DNA of 64,000 bases from JADKBO01 sp965230345 (GCA_965230345.1 CBDDKR010000002.1:2976001-3040000); one strand, 5' to 3'. Shown: positions 42,869 to 52,770, numbered from the stretch's first letter. Program-made: numbers and translations. The notes: generated by a model not told the origin, from the sequence alone.

Positions 42869-44170
42869 TTAAGCCTTTTTAGCAAAATGATCAGTAGAAG
42901 TCGATCGAAGAATAATATGATCCAATTGTTCTTTGATCAAGTCTCTTTTGTCGTAAAATCTAGGAAGTTCTTTCTCAGGTAGGGGATCTGCTGGTTTGAA
43001 AACTTCTTTTCGGTGATTTATTTGTCTTCCATTTTTCCAAAATCTAAAACAAACGTGTGGGCCCGTAGCTAGTCCAGTTGAGCCAACATATCCTATGGTC
43101 TCACCTTGTTTTACCTTTTTACCAACACGCATTCCTTTTGCAAAACCTTGCATATGCAAATACTGTGTTTGATATACTTTATCGTGTCTGATTTTGATAT
43201 ACTTACCATTGTTTTTGGTTCTACTGGCTTTTTCAATTACACCATCCGCTACAGCTCGTATAGGCGTTCCATAGGGAGCAGCATAATCTGTACCGTAATG
43301 AGGAATTCTCCTTTTCTTTATGGGGTGAAATCTTCTCAGATTATAGCTGGAGGAAATCCTTGAGAATTTAACTGGAGATCTTAAGAAAGAACTCCTTGCA
43401 GGTCTTCCTTCGTAATCATAGTATCCTTCATACTTCCCATTTTCGTAATAAACGGCATATTGAGGACCCAGGTCATTTTTATAATATGCTCCAAGTAGTT
43501 TGCCCAAACCGACTTCTTTATCTCCTATAAACTTTCGTTCATATACTAATTTAAATTCATCGCCTTTTTGAGTGTGATAAAAATCTACAGAAGAAGCCAA
43601 CGCTTCCTCCATAAGGTCGATTACCGCAGGATTTATACCTTGTCCTACAAGTGCATTCCATAAACTGGATTCGATAGTACCACTAGCAATGTCTGTACAT
43701 GTAACATACTTTCTTTCATGGACTGACACATTTGTTTCCCCAGTTAAATCATAAACAACATATGATAAAGGGCCTGGTTCGTAGACAAATGCTATAGCTG
43801 GACCACATTCTGTCTCTCGTACGATATGAAAATTTCGATTCGATCGAATACCTCTCAAACTATAAACATTTCTTGCTTTCTCGGCAAGTTTAGCTATGGT
43901 TTTGTGCTTGACACCATAGTCATAAAGTATATTTCCAACTACGTCACCTTCTTTTATAATACCAGACTCAACTTTGTTTTGTGTAATATCAAAACCAAAT
44001 TGATATTCTGGAGTTTCTTTTTCAATTGATAATGGAACATAATGATGAGCCAGAGCGACTTTCTCTAATTTGTTGTATCCTATAATGATTACCCCAGCCA
44101 AAATTACAGACAATAAAATATCGTAAGGCAATTTTTTGCGATTGTATATCTTTTTATTCGTATTTGACAC
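42869..44170 (-). CDS. M23-family (LytM-type) peptidase
   Basis: 433 residues with one N-terminal membrane anchor (about 17-35). The C-terminal M23 domain has HYGTDYAAPYGTPI with the first His and Asp ligands and YLHMQG, but the usual HxH reads GPHVCFRFWKNG, so the last zinc ligand is Cys where most M23 enzymes have His. I recall similar HVC(Y/F)RFWKNG versions in other Bacteroidota, so this is probably a lineage form rather than a defect. The enzyme likely trims peptidoglycan cross-links in cell-wall growth or division. The start is GTG 44170. Confidence 0.85.
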   Translation of the reverse strand: MSNTNKKIYNRKKLPYDILLSVILAGVIIIGYNKLEKVALAHHYVPLSIEKETPEYQFGFDITQNKVESGIIKEGDVVGNILYDYGVKHKTIAKLAEKARNVYSLRGIRSNRNFHIVRETECGPAIAFVYEPGPLSYVVYDLTGETNVSVHERKYVTCTDIASGTIESSLWNALVGQGINPAVIDLMEEALASSVDFYHTQKGDEFKLVYERKFIGDKEVGLGKLLGAYYKNDLGPQYAVYYENGKYEGYYDYEGRPARSSFLRSPVKFSRISSSYNLRRFHPIKKRRIPHYGTDYAAPYGTPIRAVADGVIEKASRTKNNGKYIKIRHDKVYQTQYLHMQGFAKGMRVGKKVKQGETIGYVGSTGLATGPHVCFRFWKNGRQINHRKEVFKPADPLPEKELPRFYDKRDLIKEQLDHIILRSTSTDHFAKKA

Positions 44171-44402
44171 TTTAGAGATTTGGTTAGTTCTGCAATTCTT
44201 CTTTTATAAGATGACAAAAATAAAATTCATTTTGAAAAACTTGTACATCACAAACAAGTTTTGGAAATATTTAAGACTTCAATACCGTATAGCGCAGTGG
44301 ATTATTGAAAGAAACACAGTTGGATTTATAATATTATTGGAATGGGACGATACTTCGATGAATCTTTTTGTATAAAAAAATTTTAATTCCCTAGCATTAA
44401 GT

Positions 44403-44410
44403 TAATTTTG
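44403..44410 (+). promoter_or_regulatory. -7 box for GAPDH
   Basis: TAATTTTG, 36 bases before ATG 44447. It overlaps the TTG at 44408, arguing against that as a start codon. Confidence 0.5.
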
Positions 44411-44446
44411 CATTTTCTTGAATTATTACAAAATCAATCTAATAAA

Positions 44447-45880
44447 ATGATAAATAACTCTTCATCTTGGATTAATAAAAAGAGAGCAGCAACTTCATTG
44501 AATTTTTACATTGGAGAATTACTTTTTAAGAAAGGAGTAGAACTGGTCTTGTTTCGAAACGATTTAAATGAAGTAAGTATTTCTGAAGTCCTAAGTCTAC
44601 ACGAGTACGCAAGACAAATCGTTGGGGCACCAATTGATGTTGAAACATCAAATGAGATAGCAAAGACTTTAATGGAATTAGATTTAGGTGCATCCAAAAT
44701 TGATTTGGGTAAACTTAATAACGAATGGATGGCTAGAAAGGGTAATTACGATAATTTGAAGACCTTTCTTGTGGAAGAATTGCATGACCTAATAGCTGAT
44801 CAAAATGCGTCATCTGCTCCGGTAGATGTGGTTTTATACGGATTTGGTAGGATTGGAAGATTATGTGCTAGATCCATCATTAATATGACAGGAATGGGCA
44901 ATCAATTAAGATTGAGAGCCATTGTGACAAGAAATAATGATCCTGCAATGTTGGTGAAAAGAGCAGATTTACTTAGAATGGATTCTGTGCATGGCCCTTT
45001 CAAAGGTGTTATAAATGTTGATGCCGAAGGGAAAAAATTGATTATTAATGGAGAAGAAGTCCATATGGTTGCTTCTTCAGACCCATCAACAATTGATTAC
45101 ACTCAGTATGGTATTAATAACGCCTTGGTGATTGATAATACAGGGGTTTGGAGAGATCAAGATTCACTTGCATTACACACACAATCAAATGGGGTAGAAA
45201 AGGTATTGTTGACTGCACCTGGTAAAGGTGTTCCCAATATTGTTTATGGTGTAAATCATAAGGATTTTGAACCAAATTCAACCAGTGTTTGGTCGGCTGC
45301 ATCTTGTACAACAAATGCTATTGTCCCTGTTTTAAAAGTTGTTGACGATGTATTGGGTGTTGAAACGGGGCACATAGAAACCATTCATGCGTATACGAAT
45401 GATCAAAACCTATTAGATAACATGCATAAAAAGCATAGAAGAGGTAGATCAGCCGCAATAAATATGGTAATTACAGAGACAGGAGCTGCAAAGGCTGTCT
45501 CTAAGGTAATGCCTCATTTAGATGGTAAATTAACAGGAAGTGCTGTTCGAGTACCAACTCCAAATGGTTCTTTAGCTATTATGAATTTATCATTGGGCAA
45601 AGAGACCAACCTAGAGGAAGTTAATAGTATTTTAAAGAAAGCTGCTCTTGAAGGTGATTTGAGAAATCAGATTAAGTTCTCTTTTGAGAAAGAGTTGGTT
45701 TCTAATGATATTATTGGAAACTCTTGTTGCAGTGTATTTGATAGTCCTGCCACTAAGATAGCTTCGGATAACAAATCTGTCGTATTGTATGTATGGTATG
45801 ACAATGAGTATGGTTATACACAGCAAGTCATAAGGATGTCTAAGTACATTATGGATGCACAACGCAAGACATACGATTAA
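44447..45880 (+). CDS. Glyceraldehyde-3-phosphate dehydrogenase, long Bacteroidota form
   Basis: 477 residues, about 140 longer than classical GAPDH. The N-terminal helical extension (about 1-125; NKKRAATSLNFYIGELLFKKG) is typical of a long class seen in Bacteroidota. The NAD-binding start is VVLYGFGRIGRLCARS and the catalytic cysteine lies in SAASCTTNAIVPVL. It oxidises glyceraldehyde-3-phosphate in glycolysis, or runs in reverse. The function of the extension is unknown. folB follows 36 bases later on the same strand. Confidence 0.93.
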   Translation: MINNSSSWINKKRAATSLNFYIGELLFKKGVELVLFRNDLNEVSISEVLSLHEYARQIVGAPIDVETSNEIAKTLMELDLGASKIDLGKLNNEWMARKGNYDNLKTFLVEELHDLIADQNASSAPVDVVLYGFGRIGRLCARSIINMTGMGNQLRLRAIVTRNNDPAMLVKRADLLRMDSVHGPFKGVINVDAEGKKLIINGEEVHMVASSDPSTIDYTQYGINNALVIDNTGVWRDQDSLALHTQSNGVEKVLLTAPGKGVPNIVYGVNHKDFEPNSTSVWSAASCTTNAIVPVLKVVDDVLGVETGHIETIHAYTNDQNLLDNMHKKHRRGRSAAINMVITETGAAKAVSKVMPHLDGKLTGSAVRVPTPNGSLAIMNLSLGKETNLEEVNSILKKAALEGDLRNQIKFSFEKELVSNDIIGNSCCSVFDSPATKIASDNKSVVLYVWYDNEYGYTQQVIRMSKYIMDAQRKTYD

Positions 45881-45916
45881 CGAAATTTTAGCATTGACTA
45901 TACTAAAGAAAATTTT

Positions 45917-46267
45917 ATGAAAACAACCGTTTCAATAAAGGGTGCTGAATTCTTTGCATTTCATGGCTTTTATGATGAAGAGCAAAGAGCGGGAAACAAA
46001 TTTATCGTTGATATTACGGTATCTTTGAAGTCATTTGATAGTTTAGATGACAATATTGAGGATACCGTGAATTACGAACATTTACATCAAATATGTAAAA
46101 GCGTAATGTCCAATACCCAACGATTGCTTGAAACGGTTGTTTTAAATATTATCAATGAACTGCAAACACGATTTAAGAATATAGAATCAGGTTCAGTAAA
46201 ATTAGAGAAAATAAGCCCTCAATTAGGTGGTAAAGTTGGAAAGGCAGTTATAGAAATGTCATTTTAA
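45917..46267 (+). CDS. folB: Dihydroneopterin aldolase
   Basis: 116 residues, normal length for FolB, which cleaves dihydroneopterin in folate synthesis. The family motifs FFAFHGFYDEEQRAGNKF, VNYEHLHQICK and LLETVVLNI are all present, as is the active-site lysine region near LEKISPQLGG. It may be transcribed with the GAPDH gene, 36 bases upstream, although their metabolism is unrelated. Confidence 0.94.
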   Translation: MKTTVSIKGAEFFAFHGFYDEEQRAGNKFIVDITVSLKSFDSLDDNIEDTVNYEHLHQICKSVMSNTQRLLETVVLNIINELQTRFKNIESGSVKLEKISPQLGGKVGKAVIEMSF

Positions 46268-46325
46268 GAAATGTTTTACAGAAAGTATACACCCAATTGT
46301 GTGAACTGTGCATCTTAAGAATATA

Positions 46326-46333
46326 TACTTTCG
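46326..46333 (+). promoter_or_regulatory. -7-like box before the DUF4837 gene
   Basis: TACTTTCG, one mismatch from TAnnTTTG, ends five bases before ATG 46339; would give an almost leaderless transcript. Confidence 0.35.
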
Positions 46334-46338
46334 GAATT

Positions 46339-47433
46339 ATGAAGCTAAATTTTTTATTTGTACTCTTAGTCCTCTTTTCTTCGTGTAACGATGAAATAAC
46401 TTCTAAATTGGCTCCGAAGCCTGTAGCTTTAGGGAGATTAAATGATGTAGTCGTAATTGCTGATGAAGATGTTTGGGACGGAGAAGTAGGGGAGGCATTT
46501 CGATTTTTATACGAATCAGCATATCCTATTATGCCATCACCAGAGCCCTTGTTTGATTTGAGGCATTTTACACCTTTACAACTTGAGGCTGAACCATTGC
46601 GAAGAGAACTACGGACATACGTCTTGTTGGCAGATTTGTCCGATAAAGAAAGCTCATCGACTAAGATATTGCGAAGGGATTTTGGTGAAGAGAAGTTTAA
46701 TAAAGCAATCCAAGATACATCCTTTATTACAACAGCTGGTAAGGATAAATGGGCGCGAGAGCAACTTTTTGCCTACGTTTTTGGTGCAGGAAAAACAGAA
46801 TTAATTCATTCAATACAAAAGAGTTTTCCTGCAATTGCCCAAAGAATTAAGAAACACGACGAAAAACAATTATCATCAAATGTTTTCAATTTGCATCATG
46901 AGGATATGGGATTGAAGAAGCAGCTTCAATCCTACTTTAATGTAGATATGAAGATTCCTAGTGATTATAAGAGTAAACTCCAATTGGATGAAAACTTTGT
47001 TATCTTGAAACGAGATGAAAGTGAGTTTTCACAGACAATTGTATTGAGAAAATTCCCATACCAGTCAGAGGATCAGTTTTCAATGGACAACATTATTAAG
47101 TGGAGAAATGAATATGGAAAAGCGTTTATTAGTGGATCGAGCGATGCTTCTTACATGCGGACAAATCACAATGATCTTCCTGTTTATGAATATGATGCTG
47201 ATATTGAAAATGTGTACGGAAAAGAATTTCGTGGTATTTGGGAATTGACGGACGATTTCATTGGTGGTCCATTCATATGTTTTACATTGCTAAATCAATC
47301 TACCAATGAAATCATATTCATTGATGCTTTTGTTTATGCCCCTTCTCCTTCGAAGAATAAAAGAGATTTGATTCAACAATTGGAATACATTGTTAGAAAC
47401 ATTAAAATGATAAATCCAGAAGTGTCTGAATAG
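46339..47433 (+). CDS. DUF4837 lipoprotein
   Basis: 364 residues from ATG 46339, which begins the signal sequence MKLNFLFVLLVLFSSC with the lipobox Cys at 16; the frame extends 42 bases further upstream without a better start. The body matches DUF4837 as I know it: GRLNDVVVIADEDVWDGEVGEAFR and RHFTPLQLEAEPLRRELRTY near the start, ending with a RGIWELTDDFIGGPF segment. The family is restricted to Bacteroidota and has no known function. Confidence 0.85.
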   Translation: MKLNFLFVLLVLFSSCNDEITSKLAPKPVALGRLNDVVVIADEDVWDGEVGEAFRFLYESAYPIMPSPEPLFDLRHFTPLQLEAEPLRRELRTYVLLADLSDKESSSTKILRRDFGEEKFNKAIQDTSFITTAGKDKWAREQLFAYVFGAGKTELIHSIQKSFPAIAQRIKKHDEKQLSSNVFNLHHEDMGLKKQLQSYFNVDMKIPSDYKSKLQLDENFVILKRDESEFSQTIVLRKFPYQSEDQFSMDNIIKWRNEYGKAFISGSSDASYMRTNHNDLPVYEYDADIENVYGKEFRGIWELTDDFIGGPFICFTLLNQSTNEIIFIDAFVYAPSPSKNKRDLIQQLEYIVRNIKMINPEVSE

Positions 47434-47448
47434 TAGGAATTATCGTAT

Positions 47449-48150
47449 TTATCCTTCAAAATTGAGCGTGATGGTGAATACCTCAGTTACCACGCTTTCA
47501 AGGACCTTGGATTCATTTAATCTTCCATTATAAATCAAGGTATTTCCTAAGCCTCTAGAAAATTTGATTTCAGGAGAAAATATGAAATAGGGATAAAAGA
47601 ACTGCATTCCAATACCAGCTTCCCATTGGAAATCATGAGGAGATAATCTAATCAATGTTTCAGCTTTTCGAGCATTGGAATTACTGGCAACATCATAGGA
47701 ATATTTAAGCCCACCAATTAGAAAAACTCTTTTATCCTTGTATGGTTTTGATTTATAGCGCACATAAAATGGCATTTCAAAATTTACAGATTCAACCCTT
47801 TTTTCTTGTTTGTTATTGAAAAGGAATGATCTATACTGAAAGGCAAATCCTGGTGTAAACCTAAGGTCAAAATATTGCCCCATTTTTAAATTCGTAATCA
47901 TGTTTAGATTAAAACCTCCTCGAGCTTTTCCTTCTGCAATTTGAATACTATCATTGCCAATAAAAAACTTAGATTGACCAAGTCTATATCCAGAATAATT
48001 GGTTCCGAATGACATACCGAAATAATAAGATTTTCGTTGGAAATCTAAGAAGTTGTAATTGTCACGTGCTCCACTTTGTGCCCATGATAATTGTACAATA
48101 AATGTACTTAAAACTAAAAGAATTATTTTTTTGCTGAATATATTGTACAT
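47449..48150 (-). CDS. porT: PorT/SprT, type IX secretion outer-membrane protein
   Basis: 233 residues with a signal peptide (cleavage near LSWAQ), followed by NYNFLDFQRKSYYFGMSFGTNYSGYRL, the characteristic start of PorT, and an eight-strand barrel. PorT is needed for T9SS function in Porphyromonas and for gliding in Flavobacterium (as SprT). The gene overlaps ubiE by 28 bases; ubiE-porT adjacency is a recurrent arrangement in Bacteroidota as I remember it. It is convergent with the DUF4837 gene. Confidence 0.8.
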   Translation of the reverse strand: MYNIFSKKIILLVLSTFIVQLSWAQSGARDNYNFLDFQRKSYYFGMSFGTNYSGYRLGQSKFFIGNDSIQIAEGKARGGFNLNMITNLKMGQYFDLRFTPGFAFQYRSFLFNNKQEKRVESVNFEMPFYVRYKSKPYKDKRVFLIGGLKYSYDVASNSNARKAETLIRLSPHDFQWEAGIGMQFFYPYFIFSPEIKFSRGLGNTLIYNGRLNESKVLESVVTEVFTITLNFEG

Positions 48151-48863
48151 ATACCAAAACTCAATGGCTTATACTGAATATTAGAAAAGCCTATTTTTTT
48201 TAAAATTTGTGCAAAATTGTCATAATCAGGAAAAGCCTGAACCGATTCGTAGAGGTATTTATATGCCTTAGGATCTTTTGATTTAATTTTACCTATAACG
48301 GGTAATAAATATTTAAAGTATATATTAAAGATGTTTTTTATTGGAAATGTAGTAGGTCTTGAAAATTCAAGAATCATAAGCTCACCATTTGGCTGCATAA
48401 CTCTGTACATTTCACCTAGTCCCTTTTCAAGGTTTTCAAAATTTCGAACACCGAAAGCAGCTGTAATAGTATGAAATTGATCATTAGAAAAAGGGAGATT
48501 TTCACTATCTCCGCTAATTAGTTCGATTCGGTCGTTTAAATTCTTTTTAAGAACCTTTTTTCGACCTATTTCCAACATTTTTTCAGAAATGTCTAATCCT
48601 ACGATAGATTTAGGCTTTAATTGTTTGTGAGCTTCTATGGCAAGATCCGCTGTTCCCGTAGCAATATCTAAAATGGTTTGATTTTCTACCTTCTTTAAGG
48701 TACTAATTGCTCTTTTTCTCCACCAAACATCTATGCCTAAGGAAAGGAATCTGTTGAGGTAGTCATAAAATGGAGCTATCTTGTCAAACATAGAAGTGAC
48801 CTGTGATTTTTTTGAATCTCCAGGGTCGTAAGGTTTGACGTTGTCGTGTGTATTACTATTCAT
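48123..48863 (-). CDS. ubiE: Demethylmenaquinone methyltransferase UbiE/MenG
   Basis: 246 residues from ATG 48863 (MNSNTHDNVKPYDPGD), chosen over an upstream frame start at 48893 because the -7 box TATATTTG lies between them. SAM motif I is TILDIATGTADLAIEA; AAFGVRNFENLEKGL and LMILEFSRP are family markers. It catalyses the last step of menaquinone synthesis. porT overlaps its 3' end. Confidence 0.95.
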   Translation of the reverse strand: MNSNTHDNVKPYDPGDSKKSQVTSMFDKIAPFYDYLNRFLSLGIDVWWRKRAISTLKKVENQTILDIATGTADLAIEAHKQLKPKSIVGLDISEKMLEIGRKKVLKKNLNDRIELISGDSENLPFSNDQFHTITAAFGVRNFENLEKGLGEMYRVMQPNGELMILEFSRPTTFPIKNIFNIYFKYLLPVIGKIKSKDPKAYKYLYESVQAFPDYDNFAQILKKIGFSNIQYKPLSFGICTIYSAKK

Positions 48864-49192
48864 GGCGCAAATATAATTTATTTGTGATATCACTAGTGTT
48901 GTAATCGTTACATGATTTACAAATAATATAGTTGATCAACTTTATTGAAAGAGCTTGATATAGAGTCGAATCATTTGTTGATATTAGAAAAAAATGTAAT
49001 GTATAATTTATAAAATTTTGCAAGTGTAAAGGTTTAAGCTAGAAATCATGGATCGGTATAGATTTTAATAAAATTAATTATTTCTTTACTTTCACATTTC
49101 GATATAAATCTCAATGATCAGTCAATCAGTTACAAAATGAGATTTAATGCGATCTATAATAACGAAAACAACTTAACATATATAATCATATT
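48864..49192. other. Divergent intergenic region between ubiE and the symporter gene
   Basis: 329 AT-rich bases containing the ubiE -7 box at one end. Nothing else was recognised. Confidence 0.5.
48868..48875 (-). promoter_or_regulatory. -7 box of ubiE, placed for a leaderless mRNA
   Basis: TATATTTG on the minus strand ends four bases before ATG 48863. Confidence 0.5.
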
Positions 49193-50794
49193 ATGAAATA
49201 CCTATACAATAGAGTCTTTTTACTTTCATTAATGATTTTGGGATCTACTTTCCAAATGTTTGGACAACAGTCTGAAGGGATTGATCAAAAGATTGATCAG
49301 TATTTTGGAAGTGCCACTGGGTGGTTTGTGAATATAATATTTTATCAAATACCTTTTGGAGATGATATTAAGGTTTTCTGGGTATTGTTTCCATTGATAT
49401 TAGGGGCGTTATACTTTACTTTTTACTTCAACTTCATAAATTTTAAGGGTTTTTGGACCTCAATAAATATTGTAAGGGGCAAGTATGATGATATCGATCA
49501 TCACGAATCAATGGTTGCTGCTGGTGATTCGACTCCCGGAGGTGATGCCATAGAGACTATTGCAGTTGAAGGACATGAAGGTGAGGTGTCGCATTTTCAA
49601 GCGTTAACAGCAGCACTATCGGCAACAGTTGGTCTTGGTAATATTGCAGGTGTAGCAATCGCAGTTTCGATTGGTGGTGCTGGAGCTACATTTTGGATGA
49701 TTGTTGCAGGATTGTTGGGAATGGCATCCAAATTTGTCGAGTGTACACTAGGTGTTAAGTACCGTGATATTGCTGCAGATGGTACCGTATATGGTGGTCC
49801 TATGTACTATTTGAGTAAAGGACTAAAGCTTGATAATAAAGAAGGTTTAGGAAAAGTACTTGCGATACTATTTGCTATTTTTTGTATTGGAGGATCTTTT
49901 GGTGGCGGAAATATGTTTCAAGTAAATCAAGCATTCCAATTGGTTGAAAATATTACTGGAGGAACAGAGTCTATCTGGCATGGAAATGGTTGGATATTTG
50001 GATTAATCATGGCAGTATTGGTTGGTATTGTAATCATTGGAGGAATCAAAAGTATTGCTAAAGTAACAGATAAGATTGTTCCTTTTATGGTAGGGGTTTA
50101 CGTCTTAGCATCACTTTTCGTATTAATAATGAAATTTGATATGATTCCAGATGCATTTGTACAGATTATTAATGGAGCATTTAGTCCAGTTGGTATTGCA
50201 GGAGGAATGATTGGTGTTCTTGTTCAAGGATTCAGAAGAGCCGCATTTTCGAATGAAGCAGGAATTGGGTCGGCAGCTATTGCTCACTCAGCTGTTAAAA
50301 CGAAGCATCCCGCATCTGAAGGAATGGTTGCATTATTAGAGCCTTTTATTGATACGGTATTGGTATGTACAATGACTGCATTAGTACTTATTATTACTGG
50401 AAATGTAAGTGCCGAAAATGCGAGTCTAAATGACGCCCAAGCTATTTTACTGACTTCTGGAGCTTTTGAGTCGGTTATCTCTTGGTTCCCTTATGTATTA
50501 ACCTTAGCTGTTGTTTTATTTGCGTTTAGCACGATGATTTCTTGGTCATACTATGGATTTCAAGCATGGTCTTATCTTTTTGGTCGTAGTAAAGGAGTAG
50601 AGTATACATATAAGATTATTTTCTGCTTATTTGTGATTGTTGGTGCTGCAGCAAGTCTAGGATCAGTGATTGGATTTTCTGATGCAATGATATTTGCAAT
50701 GATGGTTCCGAATATGGTAGGATTGGTATTACTTGCACCTAAAGTAAAGGAAGAATTAACAAAATATATGAAAGCTATTAAAGGGAGAGCTTAA
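49193..50794 (+). CDS. Alanine/glycine:cation symporter (AGCS family)
   Basis: 533 residues with about eleven membrane segments. The family signature HFQALTAALSATVGLGNIAGVAIAV and the later GFRRAAFSNEAGIGSAAIAHSA are unmistakable. It imports alanine or glycine with sodium or protons. An N-terminal signal-like segment ending MFGQQ is a Bacteroidota feature, and the first 100 residues include an inserted acidic loop (DDIDHHESMVAAGDSTPGG). A strong bidirectional terminator follows. Confidence 0.94.
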   Translation: MKYLYNRVFLLSLMILGSTFQMFGQQSEGIDQKIDQYFGSATGWFVNIIFYQIPFGDDIKVFWVLFPLILGALYFTFYFNFINFKGFWTSINIVRGKYDDIDHHESMVAAGDSTPGGDAIETIAVEGHEGEVSHFQALTAALSATVGLGNIAGVAIAVSIGGAGATFWMIVAGLLGMASKFVECTLGVKYRDIAADGTVYGGPMYYLSKGLKLDNKEGLGKVLAILFAIFCIGGSFGGGNMFQVNQAFQLVENITGGTESIWHGNGWIFGLIMAVLVGIVIIGGIKSIAKVTDKIVPFMVGVYVLASLFVLIMKFDMIPDAFVQIINGAFSPVGIAGGMIGVLVQGFRRAAFSNEAGIGSAAIAHSAVKTKHPASEGMVALLEPFIDTVLVCTMTALVLIITGNVSAENASLNDAQAILLTSGAFESVISWFPYVLTLAVVLFAFSTMISWSYYGFQAWSYLFGRSKGVEYTYKIIFCLFVIVGAAASLGSVIGFSDAMIFAMMVPNMVGLVLLAPKVKEELTKYMKAIKGRA

Positions 50795-50824
50795 CTGATA
50801 AAGACAAAGAAAAAAATTGATTTT

Positions 50825-50859
50825 AATAAAGGAGTTGCTTCTGAAGTAACTCCTTTATT
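50825..50859. terminator. Bidirectional terminator between converging genes
   Basis: A 16-bp stem (50825-50840 with 50844-50859, one G-T pair) with a three-base loop. A/T-rich flanks on both sides suit termination in both directions. Confidence 0.75.
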
Positions 50860-51520
50860 TATTCAATAACATTAAATTTCCATCATTTAAGATTTTTCGA
50901 GCATTTGGGAAAACCTTGTTGAATACGGCGTTAAAGTATGAATCTGCTTCTTTTTTATCTTCATCGGTTTGATACAAACGATTGTATATTAATAGGCCTT
51001 GTTCACTTAAACTGGCTGAAACATTAAGAAGAAACTCTTCTTCCTGAAAAATCTGAGGTATTTTATCTGAATCGAAAACATCCATGGCTATAATGTCATA
51101 TTTTGATTCGTTGATTTGAACAAATAAATTAGCGTCTGCTTGAATTAACTGTATGTCGGATTCTAATTCATCCAAAACATACTTCGATGCCAGATAAATT
51201 ATTTCCTCATCTATTTCTACACCGATATATTGGTATTTCTTTTGATGAATATGCTCTAATAGAATAGGAATACTTCCCAATCCAAATCCAAGAATAAGTA
51301 CATCGACGGGATGATGGTCAGATGGTAAATCAATTTGATTAAAAACGCTACCAAAATTGTCATACTTATCTCCAAATGAATAAATGGCTTCATTGGTACA
51401 CAACTGATATCTACCTTTGGATAATAAGACATGTAACTCTGGATTATAGTCGGAACCAGAACTTTCGATGTGTACATCAGTAAGGTAACTTAGCCACTTT
51501 TTCCATCGTGGTTGCTTCAT
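50855..51520 (-). CDS. Spermidine-synthase-like methyltransferase-fold protein
   Basis: 221 residues with a Rossmann SAM-type fold: DVLILGFGLGSIPILLEH (motif I), YIGVEIDEEIIYLASKY (acidic residue binding the ribose) and YDIIAMDVFDSDKIPQIFQEEEFL. The order resembles spermidine synthase, but the N-terminal beta domain is short and the active-site Asp pattern cannot be confirmed, so aminopropyl transfer is not claimed. It lies 17 bases downstream of the GlmU-like gene on the same strand. Confidence 0.72.
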   Translation of the reverse strand: MKQPRWKKWLSYLTDVHIESSGSDYNPELHVLLSKGRYQLCTNEAIYSFGDKYDNFGSVFNQIDLPSDHHPVDVLILGFGLGSIPILLEHIHQKKYQYIGVEIDEEIIYLASKYVLDELESDIQLIQADANLFVQINESKYDIIAMDVFDSDKIPQIFQEEEFLLNVSASLSEQGLLIYNRLYQTDEDKKEADSYFNAVFNKVFPNARKILNDGNLMLLNK

Positions 51521-51537
51521 TAAAAAAGATTAAAGTT

Positions 51538-52755
51538 TTATTCCCAGGTTCTGAATTTAGAACTTGTAGAATAAATATACTTTAATACGTCAATATCTTG
51601 ATCATCCAACTCCTTGTTTCTTCTTTTCATAACCCTTACTGCTGTTTTAAGCGATTTTTCAAAGTCGTAAGTAATAAAACCGCTATGTCCGCCCCAAGAA
51701 AATGAAGGAATGAAATTTCTTGGGAATCCTGAACCATAGATGTTGCAATTGACACCAATGACAGTTCCTGTATTAAGCATACAATTAATCCCAATTTTGC
51801 TGTGATCTCCTAATATGAGTCCATGGAAGGTTTTGCCCGTTCGTTCAAATCTTTCTGACATATAAGACCATACCTTAACTTGATCATAGTTGTTTTTAAG
51901 ATTGGAAGACTCTGTTCCAGCACCAATATTACACCATTGACCAATGACACTGTTGCCTAGGTACCCGTCATGACCTTTGTTAGAGTATCCCCAGAATACG
52001 ACATTACTGATTTCTCCACCTACTTTGGAATATGGACCAATAGTTGTGTCTTTGTAAATTTTTGCCCCCATTTTAACCACGGCATTATCACATAATGCAA
52101 ATGGTCCTCTAACGATAGCTCCTTCCATTATGGTGACATTTTTTCCTATATATATCGGTCCATCCGTTGAGTTAAGGATAGCGCACTTAATATCAGCTCC
52201 TTCTTCGATAAAGATAGGATGATCACCAAATGCAGTATTAGTATTGTGAAGTTCCTGACTTTGTCTATCTGAAGTAAGAAGTTTGAAATCATCACTAATT
52301 TGATGGCCATTGTTCTCAAAAATGTGATGAGGCCGAGCTATTTTTTTGATTATTTCTTCTTGATTAGAAATGTCATAACCTTCTATTTCGTCTATTTCAT
52401 TTTCTTTAATCAACTTATCAAATTGGTAGTTGTCTAGTCTTGCACACACCAATTCGTCACCATTAAGGATAGCTTCATTCTTTTTTAAATCTTCAATGAG
52501 TAAAACCAATGGTTTTGTTGGAAGGTAACTACTATTAACCAATACGTTATCATCCGTTAGTTGAAGCGGGAATTTGGCCTCCAAATGATCTTGACTTATA
52601 AAGCTTGCTGAAGTGTTTAAGGTGAGTTCCCATTTATCTTTAATAGTCAGGATACCGACTCTTAGATCAGAGATCGGTCGTGTATAAGTTAATGGAAGTA
52701 ATCCTTTCCAGTTTTCGTCATCATCAAATAAAATTAAATTCTTCACTAAGTTCAA
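51538..52755 (-). CDS. GlmU-like sugar nucleotidyltransferase/acetyltransferase
   Basis: 405 residues. The N-terminal part resembles the truncated nucleotidyltransferase domain of Bacteroidota GlmU-like proteins (NLILFDDDENWKGLLPLTYTRPISDLRVGILTI), and the C-terminal part is a left-handed beta helix of hexapeptide repeats (AILNSTDGPIYIGKNVTIMEGAIV, NVVFWGYSNKGHDGYLGNSVIG). It is expected to act on hexosamine phosphates for UDP-GlcNAc or related precursors. No ATG start is in frame: candidates are TTG 52755 and GTG 52746. The start is only 16 bases after the T tract of the rpmE terminator. Confidence 0.85.
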   Translation of the reverse strand: MNLVKNLILFDDDENWKGLLPLTYTRPISDLRVGILTIKDKWELTLNTSASFISQDHLEAKFPLQLTDDNVLVNSSYLPTKPLVLLIEDLKKNEAILNGDELVCARLDNYQFDKLIKENEIDEIEGYDISNQEEIIKKIARPHHIFENNGHQISDDFKLLTSDRQSQELHNTNTAFGDHPIFIEEGADIKCAILNSTDGPIYIGKNVTIMEGAIVRGPFALCDNAVVKMGAKIYKDTTIGPYSKVGGEISNVVFWGYSNKGHDGYLGNSVIGQWCNIGAGTESSNLKNNYDQVKVWSYMSERFERTGKTFHGLILGDHSKIGINCMLNTGTVIGVNCNIYGSGFPRNFIPSFSWGGHSGFITYDFEKSLKTAVRVMKRRNKELDDQDIDVLKYIYSTSSKFRTWE

Positions 52756-52770
52756 TTTTCATGATTACAA

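Noticed and set aside
43826..44375. Plus-strand frames antisense to and upstream of the M23 peptidase
   Set aside because: They are shadows of the peptidase gene or AT-rich spacer translations without motifs.
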